Below are positions 9,315 to 19,391 of a DNA stretch of 64,000 nucleotides, piece after piece. The first letter of the stretch is position 1; each line of letters starts with the position of its first letter. The notes under the pieces are model-generated. The model was not told the DNA's origin, did no database searches, and saw only the letters and a program-made list of their open reading frames with translations. The position numbers were made by a program, and so were the translations under genes. This stretch comes from Legionella donaldsonii (GTDB lineage Bacteria > Pseudomonadota > Gammaproteobacteria > Legionellales > Legionellaceae), in NCBI RefSeq assembly GCF_900452385.1, contig NZ_UGOA01000001.1, positions 2,551,501 through 2,615,500 on the forward strand, given 5' to 3'.

Positions 9315-10159
9315 TAGCTATATAACAACGATGCGTGAAAGCGTAAATGATCGTCTATAAAACTGGCAATAAAATAATAACTGTGATCATAACCTTTTTG
9401 CATACGCAAATTTAACGGCACACCAGCTCGCAAACAGGCAGCCTGCAAAAGCTCTGGCTTTAATTGCTCCTGTAGAAAAGGATCTTGCAACCCTTGATCA
9501 ATCAAAATGGATGAGTGCGGCCACCCCATTTTTTCCACCAACTCAGTAGCATCATAATTTTTCCATGCTTCTTCATTCTGTCCCAGATATCCCGCAAACG
9601 CTTTTCTACCCCATGGGCACTGCATGGGAGCACAAATTGGAGAAAAAGCAGAGACACTCCGATATTGCTGAGGGTTTTTAAGTGCCAACACTAAAGCACC
9701 ATGCCCACCCATGGAATGGCCAAAAATACCGGTACGTTCAGGATTCACAGGGAAATGTTGATTAATTAGTTTAGGTAATTCATCACTGATATAACAGGAC
9801 ATTTGATAATGTTTAGCCCAGGGATATTCAGTCGCATCGACATAAAAACCCGCGCCGATGCCAAAATCATAACTTTCCCGATCACCGGGTATCTCAATAC
9901 CACGAGGGCTAGTATCCGGTACGATTAATATTAATCCCAATTCAGCAGCTAGCCGCTGAGCCCCTGCTTTGGTTATAAAATTTTGTTCATTGCAGGTTAA
10001 CCCTGAAAGCCAGTAAAGAGCAGGAAGTTTTTTCGTTATAGTCATTGCAGGCAAAAATACAGCAAAACGCATTAAGCAATTTGTTAATGAGGATTGATGG
10101 CTATAAACACCTTGTACCCCATTAAAGCATTGGTGTTCTTCAATCATTGCAATTGCCAT
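9314..10159 (-). CDS. fghA: S-formylglutathione hydrolase
   Basis: About 281 residues of the esterase D family. It hydrolyses S-formylglutathione to formate and glutathione, the second step of glutathione-dependent formaldehyde removal. The nucleophile elbow GHSMGGHGA, the early WLSGLTCNEQNF oxyanion region, the acidic residue in QGLQDPF and the His in GYDHSYYF are visible. The ATG at 10157-10159 is chosen because AAGGA sits eight bases ahead; an ATG two codons earlier is too close to it. It follows the dehydrogenase gene by about 115 bases on the same strand, matching pathway order. Confidence 0.92.
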   Translation of the reverse strand: MAIAMIEEHQCFNGVQGVYSHQSSLTNCLMRFAVFLPAMTITKKLPALYWLSGLTCNEQNFITKAGAQRLAAELGLILIVPDTSPRGIEIPGDRESYDFGIGAGFYVDATEYPWAKHYQMSCYISDELPKLINQHFPVNPERTGIFGHSMGGHGALVLALKNPQQYRSVSAFSPICAPMQCPWGRKAFAGYLGQNEEAWKNYDATELVEKMGWPHSSILIDQGLQDPFLQEQLKPELLQAACLRAGVPLNLRMQKGYDHSYYFIASFIDDHLRFHASLLYS

Positions 10160-10276
10160 TGTCATGATCCTTCTTGATATAAGTCCTGGAGCTCGTTAAT
10201 TAATTCCCTAAAAATAGAACAATGGCTGTTATTGACGATCATTGCAGCGCAGTGTACATAGAAGTATAACAAGCTC

Positions 10277-11386
10277 TTAGAATGTTAGAACCGAACGTAT
10301 TGATTCACCTGCATGCATCAATTCAAAAGCATCATTAATTTGCTCGAGAGGTAGAACATGGGTAATCAAATCATCAATGTTGATTTTGCCCTCCATATAC
10401 CAATCAACAATTTTAGGGACATCCGTCCTCCCGCGTGCACCACCAAAAGCAGACCCTTGCCATACTCGACCTGTTACCAATTGAAAAGGTCGCGTGGAAA
10501 TTTCCTGGCCTGCACCTGCGACACCAATAATCGTGGAAATCCCCCAGCCTTTATGACAACACTCCAAAGCTTGACGCATCAAAGTTACATTACCAACGCA
10601 TTCAAAACTGTAATCCGCCCCACCATTCGTTAATTCAACCAGATGAGCAACAAGATCCCCAGCGATCTCGTTAGGATTAACAAAATCAGTCATACCCATT
10701 TTTTTTGCTAAACTCTGGCGCTGGGGATTAATATCTACACCAATAATTTGGTTAGCGCCCACCATGCGGGCTGCCTGAATCACATTGAGCCCTATTCCAC
10801 CTAAACCAAATACAACCACGGTGGAGCCAGGTTGGACTTTTGCTGTATAAATCACTGCACCAATACCCGTGGTTACACCACAACCGATATAACATACTTT
10901 TTCAAAAGGGGCATCGTTACGAATTTTTGCCACCGCAATTTCGGGCAACACCGTATAATTGGCAAAAGTTGAGGTGCCCATATAATGGAAGAGCGGCTTA
11001 CCATCGAGCCTAAAACGAGAACTGCCATCGGGCATTAAACCCTGTCCCTGCGTAGTACGAATGGCTTGACAAAGATTTGTTTTTTGAGAAAGACAATAAG
11101 CACATTGCCGACATTCAGGGGTATAAAGAGGAATGACATGATCCCCGGGTTTGACTGAACTGACACCGGCTCCCACATCAACCACAATGCCAGCACCTTC
11201 ATGACCAAGAATCACTGGAAAAATTCCTTCCGGATCCTGCCCCGACAGGGTAAATGCATCCGTGTGGCATACACCAGTCGCTTTTATTTCAACAAGCACT
11301 TCACCTTGTTTAGGCCCTTCTAAATCGACCATCTCAACTGTTAATGGCTTGCCTGCCTGAAACGCTACAGCGGCTTTTACTCGCAT
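10277..11386 (-). CDS. frmA: S-(hydroxymethyl)glutathione dehydrogenase (class III alcohol dehydrogenase)
   Basis: 369 residues, full length. It oxidises the spontaneous formaldehyde-glutathione adduct to S-formylglutathione with NAD. The catalytic zinc site starts at [12 protein letters not shown] and GHEGAGIV. The structural zinc cysteines are in [17 protein letters not shown]. The Rossmann motif is [11 protein letters not shown], and the end [10 protein letters not shown] is typical of class III enzymes. The ATG follows a strong AGGGAGGG. It heads a likely frmA-fghA unit, and a LysR-type gene starts divergently 161 bases away and may regulate it. Confidence 0.95.
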   Translation of the reverse strand: MRVKAAVAFQAGKPLTVEMVDLEGPKQGEVLVEIKATGVCHTDAFTLSGQDPEGIFPVILGHEGAGIVVDVGAGVSSVKPGDHVIPLYTPECRQCAYCLSQKTNLCQAIRTTQGQGLMPDGSSRFRLDGKPLFHYMGTSTFANYTVLPEIAVAKIRNDAPFEKVCYIGCGVTTGIGAVIYTAKVQPGSTVVVFGLGGIGLNVIQAARMVGANQIIGVDINPQRQSLAKKMGMTDFVNPNEIAGDLVAHLVELTNGGADYSFECVGNVTLMRQALECCHKGWGISTIIGVAGAGQEISTRPFQLVTGRVWQGSAFGGARGRTDVPKIVDWYMEGKINIDDLITHVLPLEQINDAFELMHAGESIRSVLTF

Positions 11387-11547
11387 TGAGGAATCCCTCC
11401 CTGAAGATCCAATGAACTAACTAGTTATTACTGGCAATCAATAAATTTTTAATATTTTGCTGCCATTTATAATTCCTGCGGTATCAAAGAAAACATGAAG
11501 CACTTTATTTTCAATCGATTATACTTAAATTACTTAGCACTATATAT

Positions 11548-12435
11548 ATGCAACACAATATGGATCTAAATCAAATTCGTGCATTTATTGCTGCTGCTGA
11601 TTTCCGTTCTTTCACTTTAGCAGCCGATTACCTGTATATCACCCAATCGGCAATGAGTAAGCGTATTGCGGCGCTTGAATCAGAAATTAAGACCTCTTTA
11701 TTCATCAGAGAACATAACCGCCTAATTCTAACTGAGACAGGAAAGATTTTCTTACCTTACGCTATCGAGACATTGCAGACTATCCAATCAGGTATATCGT
11801 CCATTAATCATTTTATAGATAAACAAAAAAAACCATTGCGAGTTGGAGTCGATTTTTTGATTGGTAGCTGGATGTTACCCGATTTTCTGGCTTCTTTTAG
11901 TCATGGACATCAGGATATAGAGTTTTCAGTCAGCTATTTATCACCACTAATGAGTTTTCGCGCCTTGCGTAATCGTGAAATCGAGCTTTGTTTAAATTGC
12001 ATTAGCGATAAAATCGCCCATGAATTTGAATTAATTCCTCTTTTTACGCTTCCGTATGTTATCAAGGTGGCTCGTAACCACCCTTTGGCTAAGAAAAAAA
12101 ATCCGGCTCTAGCCACTATTCTGGAGTACCCAGGGATTGTCATGCCTAAATATGCCCCTCCACGCCAGACTCTAGAGAATTTTTTATATAGAAAAAATCT
12201 TATATTACTTGCACAGCATGAAGCGGAACCTATTTTTGCACTGTTAAAACTTGCCAAATTAAGTTTAGGTTGGTGTTTTATACCCAAAAATGTCATTGAT
12301 AGGAACCTAATCACTATCTATGAGCATCCAACCTTACATATTGATTATTTCATCATTTATCGCAAAGGGCATAAACTCAGCGATGACGCCCAAAATTTCA
12401 TTACCCACCTAAGGGAGATTCAATTCTTTGAATAG
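11548..12435 (+). CDS. LysR-family transcriptional regulator, divergent from frmA
   Basis: 295 residues. The N-terminal winged helix reads MDLNQIRAFIAAADFRSFTLAA with the recognition segment ITQSAMSKRIAALE. A periplasmic-binding-protein-like effector domain runs from about residue 90 to 290. Two starts (11548 and 11560) are possible and neither has a clear ribosome site; the second matches the family N-terminus better. The divergent placement next to frmA-fghA suggests formaldehyde-linked control, as LysR regulators often act on the divergent gene, but this is inference. The C-terminal domain has no ligand-revealing motif. Confidence 0.85.
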   Translation: MQHNMDLNQIRAFIAAADFRSFTLAADYLYITQSAMSKRIAALESEIKTSLFIREHNRLILTETGKIFLPYAIETLQTIQSGISSINHFIDKQKKPLRVGVDFLIGSWMLPDFLASFSHGHQDIEFSVSYLSPLMSFRALRNREIELCLNCISDKIAHEFELIPLFTLPYVIKVARNHPLAKKKNPALATILEYPGIVMPKYAPPRQTLENFLYRKNLILLAQHEAEPIFALLKLAKLSLGWCFIPKNVIDRNLITIYEHPTLHIDYFIIYRKGHKLSDDAQNFITHLREIQFFE

Positions 12436-12628
12436 CCCTATGTGCATACCTGGCACTGCTCAATTCTAAAGCAAACAAAACAGATAATTGATAATAAGTT
12501 AACCGTATATGGCGTTAATTACACAATTTTTTAGTAAACCTATTGTCACTACTCCCCATTTTACGTTATGTTGAAATGCCCAGCACAAAAATGGGTTATT
12601 TAAAGTTATTACCATTTATAGCAAAATA

Positions 12629-12659
12629 CAATTGCTCAATTGTTTTTTTGAAGCAATTG
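12629..12659 (+). promoter_or_regulatory. Stem-loop in the cold-shock gene leader
   Basis: CAATTGCT at 12629-12636 pairs perfectly with AGCAATTG at 12652-12659 around a T-rich loop. It ends about 11 bases before the AAGGAGG ribosome site of the cold-shock gene. Cold-shock mRNAs commonly have structured leaders that control translation with temperature; the hairpin is visible, the role is inferred. Confidence 0.45.
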
Positions 12660-12684
12660 ACCGGCTTTAACAAAAGGAGGAGTT

Positions 12685-12909
12685 ATGGCTACAGGTGAAG
12701 TAAAATGGTTTAATAATGCCAAAGGATGGGGTTTTATTATGCCAGAAGGCGGCGGTGAAGACATTTTTGTTCACTTCTCTGCTATTCATGGTACCGGCTA
12801 TAAAACACTGGTTCCCGGGCAACAGGTAAGCTATGACCTTGAGAAAGGCGAGCGCGGCTTGCATGCTTCTAACGTAATAGCACTGAACAGCGAAAACGTA
12901 TCGGCTTAA
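12685..12909 (+). CDS. CspA-family cold-shock protein
   Basis: 74 residues, one cold-shock domain. RNP1 is KGWGFIMPE and RNP2 is DIFVHFSAI; the start GEVKWFNNAKG is typical. It binds single-stranded RNA and DNA and acts as an RNA chaperone. The ATG has a strong AAGGAGG site. A roughly 250-base upstream gap contains a leader stem-loop. Ferrochelatase follows closely downstream on the same strand. Confidence 0.95.
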   Translation: MATGEVKWFNNAKGWGFIMPEGGGEDIFVHFSAIHGTGYKTLVPGQQVSYDLEKGERGLHASNVIALNSENVSA

Positions 12910-12994
12910 GTGTCTATTAGATGCGCGGCAGCTTTTTGCTGCTGCGACGGTGCCGTTGCTGTATTATGTGAGTTTTCTCAGTGCGTTATTTAAA

Positions 12995-14002
12995 ATGAAG
13001 AATGGTTTATTGTTGATTAACCTGGGTACGCCAGAGGCACCTGATGTTATTGCCGTCCGAAAATATCTGCGAGAATTCTTAGCTGATAAGCGGGTTATCG
13101 ACTTACCTGCACCGTTAAGGTATCTCTTGCTTTATTGCATCATTTTACCTTTTCGCCCCAAACAATCAGCACACGCTTATCAAGCGATTTGGAGCGAGGA
13201 AGGCTCGCCCCTGCTAATTCACAGTCGGCATTTACAAACCAAGTTACAAACGGCACTTGGAAGTCGTTGGCAAGTGAGCCTTGGGATGCGTTATGGCAAC
13301 CCCTCTTTAATAAGCGCTTTAGAAGAAGTACGCCATTGTGCGCGTTTGACCATACTGCCCTTATACCCACAGTATTCCTCTGCTGCTACTGGCTCATCCA
13401 TTGAGAAAGTATTGCATTTATTAACCTCTCAACCTGTTTTCCCAACACTCACCATTATTCGTGATTTTCATGACCATCCAGGCTTCATTAACGCGCAGGC
13501 AACGCTGATAAAACCGTATGTTGCCGATCACGATTATGTCTTATTCAGTTATCATGGGGTACCAGAACGCCATCTACTCAATACGGGTTGTAACAAAATT
13601 TGTGAGCAAAGTTGCCCACCCATTGATGAAAATAATCAAGCTTGTTACAAAGCACAATGCTATGCAACAACTCGTTCCCTGGTGAAGGCGTTGAGTTTAT
13701 CGGCGGACAAATATGGTATCGCCTTTCAATCCAGATTAGGCAAAACACCTTGGATAAAACCCTATCTTGATGAAGTATTACCTAAACTGGCTACGCAAGG
13801 AATTAAACGTCTCGCAGTCTCTTGCCCTTCTTTTGTCGCTGACTGTCTTGAAACGCTGGAGGAAATCGGCATACGCGCACAAGAGCAATGGCAACAACTT
13901 GGTGGTACAAAATTAACGCTTATTCCCTGTGTAAACGATAGTGAACTATGGATTAACGCGCTTGTTAATCTGGTTACCAGCCCTGAAAATAGCAATAACT
14001 AA
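12995..14002 (+). CDS. hemH: Ferrochelatase
   Basis: About 335 residues. It inserts ferrous iron into protoporphyrin IX to make protoheme. The family N-terminus GLLLINLGTPEAP, the metal-site His in FSYHGVPERH, the active-site SCPSFVADCLETLEEI region and the terminal PCVNDSELWI are all present. Four cysteines in CNKICEQSCPPIDENNQACYKAQC lie where proteobacterial enzymes have extra residues. The frame opens 15 codons earlier with a GTG, but the ATG at 12995 matches the family start. Heme supply fits the nearby heme O/A synthesis genes. Confidence 0.93.
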   Translation: MKNGLLLINLGTPEAPDVIAVRKYLREFLADKRVIDLPAPLRYLLLYCIILPFRPKQSAHAYQAIWSEEGSPLLIHSRHLQTKLQTALGSRWQVSLGMRYGNPSLISALEEVRHCARLTILPLYPQYSSAATGSSIEKVLHLLTSQPVFPTLTIIRDFHDHPGFINAQATLIKPYVADHDYVLFSYHGVPERHLLNTGCNKICEQSCPPIDENNQACYKAQCYATTRSLVKALSLSADKYGIAFQSRLGKTPWIKPYLDEVLPKLATQGIKRLAVSCPSFVADCLETLEEIGIRAQEQWQQLGGTKLTLIPCVNDSELWINALVNLVTSPENSNN

Positions 14003-14030
14003 AACTAAAACGCCCTTATTTAACAAAAGA

Positions 14031-14125
14031 TCGCTGGGCAAGGAGACACGGAGCGCAGAATTGGAGTACACGTCAGTGCATGAGGATTCGAGCACCGTAT
14101 CGACGAAGCAATTTCCCACCCCGGT
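14031..14125 (+). repeat. R2-A: dispersed intergenic repeat
   Basis: About 95 bases between hemH and the small HTH gene. Its core GGAGTACACGTCAGTGCATG, then the AGCACCGTATCGACGAAGC block and a right end CGGTAGCGTTT, align with the reverse complement of R2-B (21043-21166), which has the same blocks in the same order. No coding potential is evident. Confidence 0.65.
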
Positions 14126-14243
14126 AGCGTTTAAAGAATAACAGCTAAAATGAGTGGTTAAACAAGAATATTCCCACAAAATTGCAAAACATTTTTTTTA
14201 TGCTATAGAACATAGAGACGAATAATTTCTAACTGAGGTGAGC

Positions 14244-14492
14244 ATGCATAGACATTTTGCCGAGCGTCTTAACAAAGAACTCGACGGTATTGGAGTACCA
14301 CCTCGGACTGATGAGCGAATTGAGGTTTTTGCCAAACTTATTAAAATACCAAAATTTAAGGCAGAAGCCTTTTTGAATGGTATTACCATTCCCGATCCCA
14401 CCCTGCTTAACCTCATTGCCCAAGAATTGGAAGTTAATCCTGAGTGGTTGATAGGAAAGAGCGAGCAGCGTCAGAAAAAAACACGTGCCTAA
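14244..14492 (+). CDS. Small lambda-repressor-like HTH protein
   Basis: About 82 residues. The segment from FAERLNKEL to ELEVNPEWLIGK resembles the XRE/lambda repressor-like fold, and the end NLIAQELEVNPEWLIGKSE is typical of phage-type repressor N-domains (helix 5 and the following strand). No effector domain is attached. The ATG at 14244 follows GAGG at normal spacing; a GTG two codons earlier overlaps that site. It lies directly after repeat R2-A and converges with the desuccinylase-like gene. It could be a relic of a mobile element; its target is unknown. Confidence 0.65.
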   Translation: MHRHFAERLNKELDGIGVPPRTDERIEVFAKLIKIPKFKAEAFLNGITIPDPTLLNLIAQELEVNPEWLIGKSEQRQKKTRA

Positions 14493-14535
14493 GATCTTCT
14501 TGGCTCTTTATAGCGCCTCTTCACATTGTTCAAGA

Positions 14536-15558
14536 TTACAACTCATCCCAGTTTTCTTGATTGTCAGCAAAAAGCTGTAAACTATCCCAATCTTCAAATA
14601 AGGCCAAATGAAACAAGGCATCCCCTTCATTCACTAAAGGAATATTGGTTTTACCAATCACCAAACCATCACAGGGAGAACAAATTTTTACTTTATTGTT
14701 GCCCAAAGGATCTACAATCAAACAAAGTAATTCATCTTTATGGATTTTTGTACCAAGTAATTTGCTTTCTATAACCATGCCACTTTCCGCTGCTCTAACC
14801 CAAAACGTTGATTTTGCAACAGCTACTTCAGGTGGTGTTCTGGCAAGTGGCCTTCTTTGAGAAGGGGACAACATCTCCAGGTAGGTCATCACTTTTAAGA
14901 TCCCCCGCACTCCTAGCTTGATAGATAACTCATCAAAACGTAATGCTTCACCCGCTTCATAAATAATCATCGGAATATCTAAATTATCTGTAGCATGGCG
15001 TAGGGAACCATCGCGCATGTTGGAAGGTACCATCACTGGTGCAGCGAACGCGTTGGCTAAAGCAGCAGATTGCGCGCACTGATGGCTATATCTTGTTTGG
15101 GGATAATTACTGCGATGAATTGCACCAGTATGCAAATCAATACCATGTGTTGAGTGCTCGACGATTTCTGTCATAAGCAAATTGGCAAGTTTGGAAGCCA
15201 TTGAGCCTTGCTCGCGTCCAGGAAATTGACGATTCAAATCCCGCCGATCCGGCAAATAACGCGAGTGAAGGATAAAACCATAAACATTAACCACAGGAAT
15301 TGTTAGCAGAGTACCTCGGATGCGCTTCAGTAGTGGGGAGTGGTGAAGCCTGCGAATGATTTCAACCCCATTAATCTCATCACCATGAATTGCTGCTGTC
15401 ACAAAAAGAACAGGGCCCTCTTTCTTACCATGAAAAACATAAACCGGAACCTCAATGGGTGTCGAACTATATAACATGGACAAAGAGAGTTTGACACAAC
15501 GGGATTGCCCCGCTTTGATAGATTCATTTGCAATGACAATTGGCTGTCTCGTAGTCAT
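14536..15558 (-). CDS. Succinylglutamate desuccinylase/aspartoacylase-family protein, RimK partner
   Basis: 340 residues with the zinc carboxypeptidase-like fold of the AstE/AspA family. Visible parts are the zinc-binding [12 protein letters not shown] (H58, E61), DLNRQFPG, the [13 protein letters not shown] segment, and a C-terminal biotinyl-lipoyl-like beta domain ([10 protein letters not shown]). Its ATG overlaps the rimK stop by four bases, so the two are translated together. This pairing is common in gammaproteobacteria and suggests a hydrolytic partner of the RimK ligase, but the true substrate is not established. Confidence 0.85.
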   Translation of the reverse strand: MTTRQPIVIANESIKAGQSRCVKLSLSMLYSSTPIEVPVYVFHGKKEGPVLFVTAAIHGDEINGVEIIRRLHHSPLLKRIRGTLLTIPVVNVYGFILHSRYLPDRRDLNRQFPGREQGSMASKLANLLMTEIVEHSTHGIDLHTGAIHRSNYPQTRYSHQCAQSAALANAFAAPVMVPSNMRDGSLRHATDNLDIPMIIYEAGEALRFDELSIKLGVRGILKVMTYLEMLSPSQRRPLARTPPEVAVAKSTFWVRAAESGMVIESKLLGTKIHKDELLCLIVDPLGNNKVKICSPCDGLVIGKTNIPLVNEGDALFHLALFEDWDSLQLFADNQENWDEL

Positions 15559-16463
15559 CCCTGGAACCGTCGGTTAATGCCTTTTGGCTTGGCATTTTTT
15601 TCAACATATTGAATAATTTTAGCAGCAATATTCACATGTGTCGCTTTTTCTATTCCTTCAAGCCCGGGCGATGAATTAATTTCCAATACCAAAGGACCAT
15701 GCTTAGAGCGAATTAAATCAACCCCTGCCACTTTTAAGCCCATTGCTTTTGCAGCAGCAATCGCGATAGCCCGTTCTTGTGGGTCTAATTTGACTTTCAC
15801 TGCTTTGCCACCCTGGTGCACATTGGCGCGAAAATCACCGTCTTTGGCCTGACGTTTGATGGCAGCCACTACTTTATCTCCTATCACGAAACAACGAATA
15901 TCCGTACCGCGTGATTCTTCAATAAACTCTTGCACCAAAATATTGGCTGACATTTCCTTAAAGGCATTGATAATGCTCACTGCTGATTGATGGCTTTCTG
16001 CCAGAATTACCCCTTTTCCTTGAGTTCCCTCTAATAACTTAATAACTAATGGCGCTCCACCAACCATACGAATCAAGTCCTCTGTGTCATCAGGTGATTG
16101 TGCAAAACTGGTCAAGGGCATAGGAATCCCTTTACGTGCCAAAAGTTGCAAGGAACGAAATTTATCGCGCGAACGTGAAATGGCTATTGATTCATTAAGC
16201 GTGTACATCCCCATAGTTTCCATGTGCCTTAACAAGGCTGTTCCATAAAAAGTAATTGAAGCCCCAATACGGGGGATGACTGCATCAAATTTTGGTAAAG
16301 GGACACCGCCGCGGTAATGAACGTTTGGATTGGAAGCAGCTACATTCATATAGCAATTAAGGGGGTTAATGATACTAACCTCATGATTGGCTTCCTCCCC
16401 AGCCTCTTTTAAACGCTGATGTGAATATAACTGGGGGTTTGTGGCCAATATCGCGATTTTCAT
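15555..16463 (-). CDS. rimK: ATP-grasp ligase RimK (ribosomal protein S6 glutamate ligase family)
   Basis: 302 residues. RimK adds glutamates to the C-terminus of ribosomal protein S6 and can make poly-glutamate. N-terminal [18 protein letters not shown], the ATP-grasp core [17 protein letters not shown], the [28 protein letters not shown] segment and the metal-binding [13 protein letters not shown] are all present. AAGGAAA lies upstream of the ATG. It is the first gene of the pair with the desuccinylase-like gene. Confidence 0.93.
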   Translation of the reverse strand: MKIAILATNPQLYSHQRLKEAGEEANHEVSIINPLNCYMNVAASNPNVHYRGGVPLPKFDAVIPRIGASITFYGTALLRHMETMGMYTLNESIAISRSRDKFRSLQLLARKGIPMPLTSFAQSPDDTEDLIRMVGGAPLVIKLLEGTQGKGVILAESHQSAVSIINAFKEMSANILVQEFIEESRGTDIRCFVIGDKVVAAIKRQAKDGDFRANVHQGGKAVKVKLDPQERAIAIAAAKAMGLKVAGVDLIRSKHGPLVLEINSSPGLEGIEKATHVNIAAKIIQYVEKNAKPKGINRRFQG

Positions 16464-16807
16464 GAATAAATATTTCCTTGGTTATTTTTAATTTTATATT
16501 GGTATAAGCAAAGCCTAGCTCATAATTGAAGCCTTGCATTAAACTTCTTCCGCTACTCTACATCAGTGGAGTATTTGCTTGGTCGATAAGGGCGCTACGC
16601 TCCGTTTCTCCTTGCTCTACTCTCACTACAAAGCATGACAAGAGCCGTTTCTATTTTTATTTTTGAGACGACGGACAGTCCTCGTAGGAAATCAATTTTA
16701 ATAACAAAGCCAGTAGCAGGAGCATAGTCTGGATAAAACTATCCAGACTAACCTGGCAGGAATATATGAATGCAACTACAGACTATTAGCGCGCCTTCGC
16801 AAGTGTT
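16464..16807. other. Intergenic region with a deleted R2 copy and a perfect stem-loop
   Basis: Between rimK and the end of the sco gene. It holds R2-C (16574-16612) and a perfect 11-bp hairpin with a four-base loop at 16725-16750 (TAGTCTGGATA paired with TATCCAGACTA). The hairpin has no T tract on the minus strand, so it may be a Rho-type or weak terminator for the oxidase assembly operon, or a structural repeat. No gene was seen. Confidence 0.5.
16574..16612 (-). repeat. R2-C: internally deleted R2 copy
   Basis: The block TTGCTTGGTCGAT resembles TTGCTTCGTCGAT in the reverse complement of R2-A, and CGCTCCGTTTCTCCTTGC resembles CGCTCCGTGTCTCCTTGC at its other end. The roughly 40 bases that separate these blocks in R2-A are reduced to a few here. 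Confidence 0.5.
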
Positions 16808-17449
16808 CTAAGAAACTAATAATTGATAATCTTGAACCAAAAAATCAGCCTTGTGCGGTGTTGTGAAAAAAGCACTTAAACCACCTTGTGGATTAAACAC
16901 CATCACAGCTCCACTATGTTCTATATCATAATCATGAGCATTCTTAGCATTGGGATTTACGACTTTCGCATAAGCGATACCCATTTCGCGAGTCATCTTT
17001 TTCACCATCTCATTATCGCCTCTAGCGCCATAAAAATGGGGATGAAACGCTTTGACATAATGTCTAAGTTTATCCAGATCATCTCTGTCAGGATCAACAG
17101 AAACCATTACAATCTTGGGTAAAGGCTCTACTTTTTGTTCTTCAAGCAAACGATACATTTTAGCTAATTCTGCCATGGTAGTAGGGCATACATACCCACA
17201 GTTAGTAAAACCAAAAAAAATCATAGTCCACTGTCCCTGTAAACTAGCATTATTAAACGATTTGTTATCAATCCCTGTTAAGTCAAATTGGTTAATTTCC
17301 CGCGGTTTCTGCAGTAAAGTGCCATTAAATTGTTCAACATCAATTTTCTTTCTCGCATGAATATGTTGTGAAACAAATAACCCAGTAATTAGTGCGACGA
17401 AGGCAAACAAAACAGCCACTGTCAAAGCAATATGATTTTTGGCAGGCAT
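16808..17449 (-). CDS. SCO1/SenC-type copper chaperone for cytochrome c oxidase
   Basis: 213 residues with one N-terminal membrane anchor (about 8-28) and a thioredoxin-like domain outside. The copper ligands are the CxxxC pair in NCGYVCPT (C84, C88) and the His in DIEHSGAVMVF (H178), all present. SCO proteins deliver copper to the CuA site of oxidase subunit II. The ATG follows GAGGAG. It is the last gene of the surf1-to-sco operon, nine bases after ctaB. Confidence 0.92.
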   Translation of the reverse strand: MPAKNHIALTVAVLFAFVALITGLFVSQHIHARKKIDVEQFNGTLLQKPREINQFDLTGIDNKSFNNASLQGQWTMIFFGFTNCGYVCPTTMAELAKMYRLLEEQKVEPLPKIVMVSVDPDRDDLDKLRHYVKAFHPHFYGARGDNEMVKKMTREMGIAYAKVVNPNAKNAHDYDIEHSGAVMVFNPQGGLSAFFTTPHKADFLVQDYQLLVS

Positions 17450-17458
17450 TTCATCTCC

Positions 17459-18343
17459 TCAGACATAATGATCAATCAATAAAAATACAAATAACATCAT
17501 TAGATAAACAATAGAAAACCGAAAGGTACGCATAGCAACAACTGGTTGTCCATCACGATACAGCGTAATTGCCCAATATAAAAAACGCAGGCCTAACAAA
17601 ATAGCCCCGATAAGATATAAGTAACCGCTCATACCTATGACAAAAGGCAAAACACTTACCACCAACAGGAGAATAGTATACAAAAGTACATGCAATTTGG
17701 TAAATGGAATACCATGCGTCACTGGTAACATAGGAATTTCCGCATGCTTATACTCTTCAAAACGATAAATAGCCAAAGCCCAAAAATGGGGGGGAGTCCA
17801 TGTAAAAATAATGAGTACCAAAAGCAGGGCTTGTGGATCTAAATGGTTTGTGACAGCAGTCCAGCCCAACAAAGGAGGTGCAGCACCAGCTAACCCGCCA
17901 ATCACAATATTTTGTGGCGTCGCGCGCTTCAAATAGCCGGTGTATATCCCCGCATAACCTATTAAAGTTACAAAGGTGAGGACAGCAGTCAAGGTATTAA
18001 CAAAAACAATGAGTATTCCCAAGCCAAGAACACCTAGTATCACCGCAAAATACAAGGCTTGCTTCACCGAAACCTTACCTTGCGCAACTGGCCTTTTTCG
18101 AGTACGGACCATGATGGCATCGATGCGTTTATCCACAAGATGATTAATCGCTGCCGCACTCCCTGCACACAACCCTATACCAACCAGGGAAGCCAATAAA
18201 ATTGATAATGCTACCCAACCGGGAGTCGCTAAATACATTCCAACAACGACAGTAAGTAACATGAGCGCAACCACCTTGGGTTTGCATAGCTCTAAATAAT
18301 CTCGCCAATCAACATTGAGACGAGGTTCTGTTTTAATGCTCAT
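17459..18343 (-). CDS. ctaB: Heme O synthase (protoheme IX farnesyltransferase)
   Basis: About 294 residues, a polytopic UbiA-type prenyltransferase that transfers farnesyl to heme B to give heme O. The prenyl-diphosphate/Mg motif [19 protein letters not shown] is clear, together with [12 protein letters not shown] and roughly eight to nine membrane helices. The ATG at 18341-18343 is preferred because AAAGGAGA sits about eight bases upstream; a GTG-like extension of 11 codons is not needed. It overlaps the end of ctaA by 11 bases, indicating coupled translation. Confidence 0.93.
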   Translation of the reverse strand: MSIKTEPRLNVDWRDYLELCKPKVVALMLLTVVVGMYLATPGWVALSILLASLVGIGLCAGSAAAINHLVDKRIDAIMVRTRKRPVAQGKVSVKQALYFAVILGVLGLGILIVFVNTLTAVLTFVTLIGYAGIYTGYLKRATPQNIVIGGLAGAAPPLLGWTAVTNHLDPQALLLVLIIFTWTPPHFWALAIYRFEEYKHAEIPMLPVTHGIPFTKLHVLLYTILLLVVSVLPFVIGMSGYLYLIGAILLGLRFLYWAITLYRDGQPVVAMRTFRFSIVYLMMLFVFLLIDHYV

Positions 18344-19391
18344 CACCAAGTCTCCTTTGAATAGATTTCTTTCCAAACTCTACGGTGGTGGGAAGAGGTC
18401 TAATAAGATAAAGCATCATCAATACCGTCGCCATCAACATTGCTGCCACTCCATTATGGGCAACAGCAACCCACAATGGAAGTAAGTAGATAACATTCAT
18501 TACACCAAGAGCAAACTGCGTAATCACCAGCAAAATAGCCAGTAGAGTAATACGACGTAGAGATCTGCTATTGGTTTTAAATAACAATAATAACGACAGG
18601 CTCAAAACATACAACGCGGTCAGGACAGCGCCCAAACGATGAATATATTGGATAGTTGTTCTAATCTCACTGTCTAAAACACCACCTTGATAATTTGCTC
18701 CTACAGGGGCAAACAAATTAAATCCCTGCGAAAAATGTAATACAGGCCACCACTGTCCATTACACTGAGGAAAGCCAATACAAGAAATCCCGGCATAATT
18801 AGAACTCACCCAACCACCCAAAGCAATTTGACAAAATACGATTATCACCGCCAAGCCTACCCAGAATCTCCATTGCGGTAAACTGGCAGGAGTCACTGAA
18901 CTCAATTGCAAACGAAACCGGCTTAAACAGGAAAAAATGAGTATCCCGCCTAATAAATGTCCCATCACAACAACCGGGAGCAATTTTAATGTAACCGTCC
19001 ACATGCCTAAGGCTGCCTGAAATAAAACTAAAAATACTAAGGTTACGGGTAGCTGCCAAGGTAAGCGTCCACCCTGCAGACGACGCCAAAGAACATTCAC
19101 CGCAATAAAGAGAATAAGTAACCCTAAAGTACCTGCGGCATAACGATGGGCCATTTCGGTCCAGGCTTTACGTGTTTCAATAGGACTGTAAGGATATTGA
19201 TTCTGCGCTGACTCTAATGCTTTTTGTGCCTTGGGAAGCACCATATGACCATAACAACCTGGCCAATCCGGGCAACCTAAACCGGCATCGGTCAAGCGTG
19301 TATAAGCCCCCAACATAACAACGAACAAAGCTAGAATCACTGCGATTGTTGTTGCATAACGTACTGCTGTCAATTGCATGCGTTTAACCAC
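18333..19391 (-). CDS. ctaA: Heme A synthase (CtaA/Cox15)
   Basis: 352 residues with eight predicted membrane helices in two similar halves. It oxidises the methyl group of heme O to give heme A. The extracytoplasmic loop [17 protein letters not shown] with its Cys pair and the second-half [10 protein letters not shown] loop are family hallmarks; conserved His residues lie in [22 protein letters not shown] and AHNGVAA. The start is a GTG that overlaps the preceding gene by eight bases; an ATG four codons on is also possible. Confidence 0.93.
   Translation of the reverse strand: MVKRMQLTAVRYATTIAVILALFVVMLGAYTRLTDAGLGCPDWPGCYGHMVLPKAQKALESAQNQYPYSPIETRKAWTEMAHRYAAGTLGLLILFIAVNVLWRRLQGGRLPWQLPVTLVFLVLFQAALGMWTVTLKLLPVVVMGHLLGGILIFSCLSRFRLQLSSVTPASLPQWRFWVGLAVIIVFCQIALGGWVSSNYAGISCIGFPQCNGQWWPVLHFSQGFNLFAPVGANYQGGVLDSEIRTTIQYIHRLGAVLTALYVLSLSLLLLFKTNSRSLRRITLLAILLVITQFALGVMNVIYLLPLWVAVAHNGVAAMLMATVLMMLYLIRPLPTTVEFGKKSIQRRLGDEH

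Noticed and set aside
12914-12960. Hairpin GCGGCAGC/GCTGCTGC after the cold-shock gene as terminator
   Set aside because: Stem is visible but no T tract follows, and hemH starts a few dozen bases later; not enough support.
13946-14179. Minus-strand frame over the R2-A repeat
   Set aside because: Antisense to hemH and the repeat, with no start signal; explained by the repeat.
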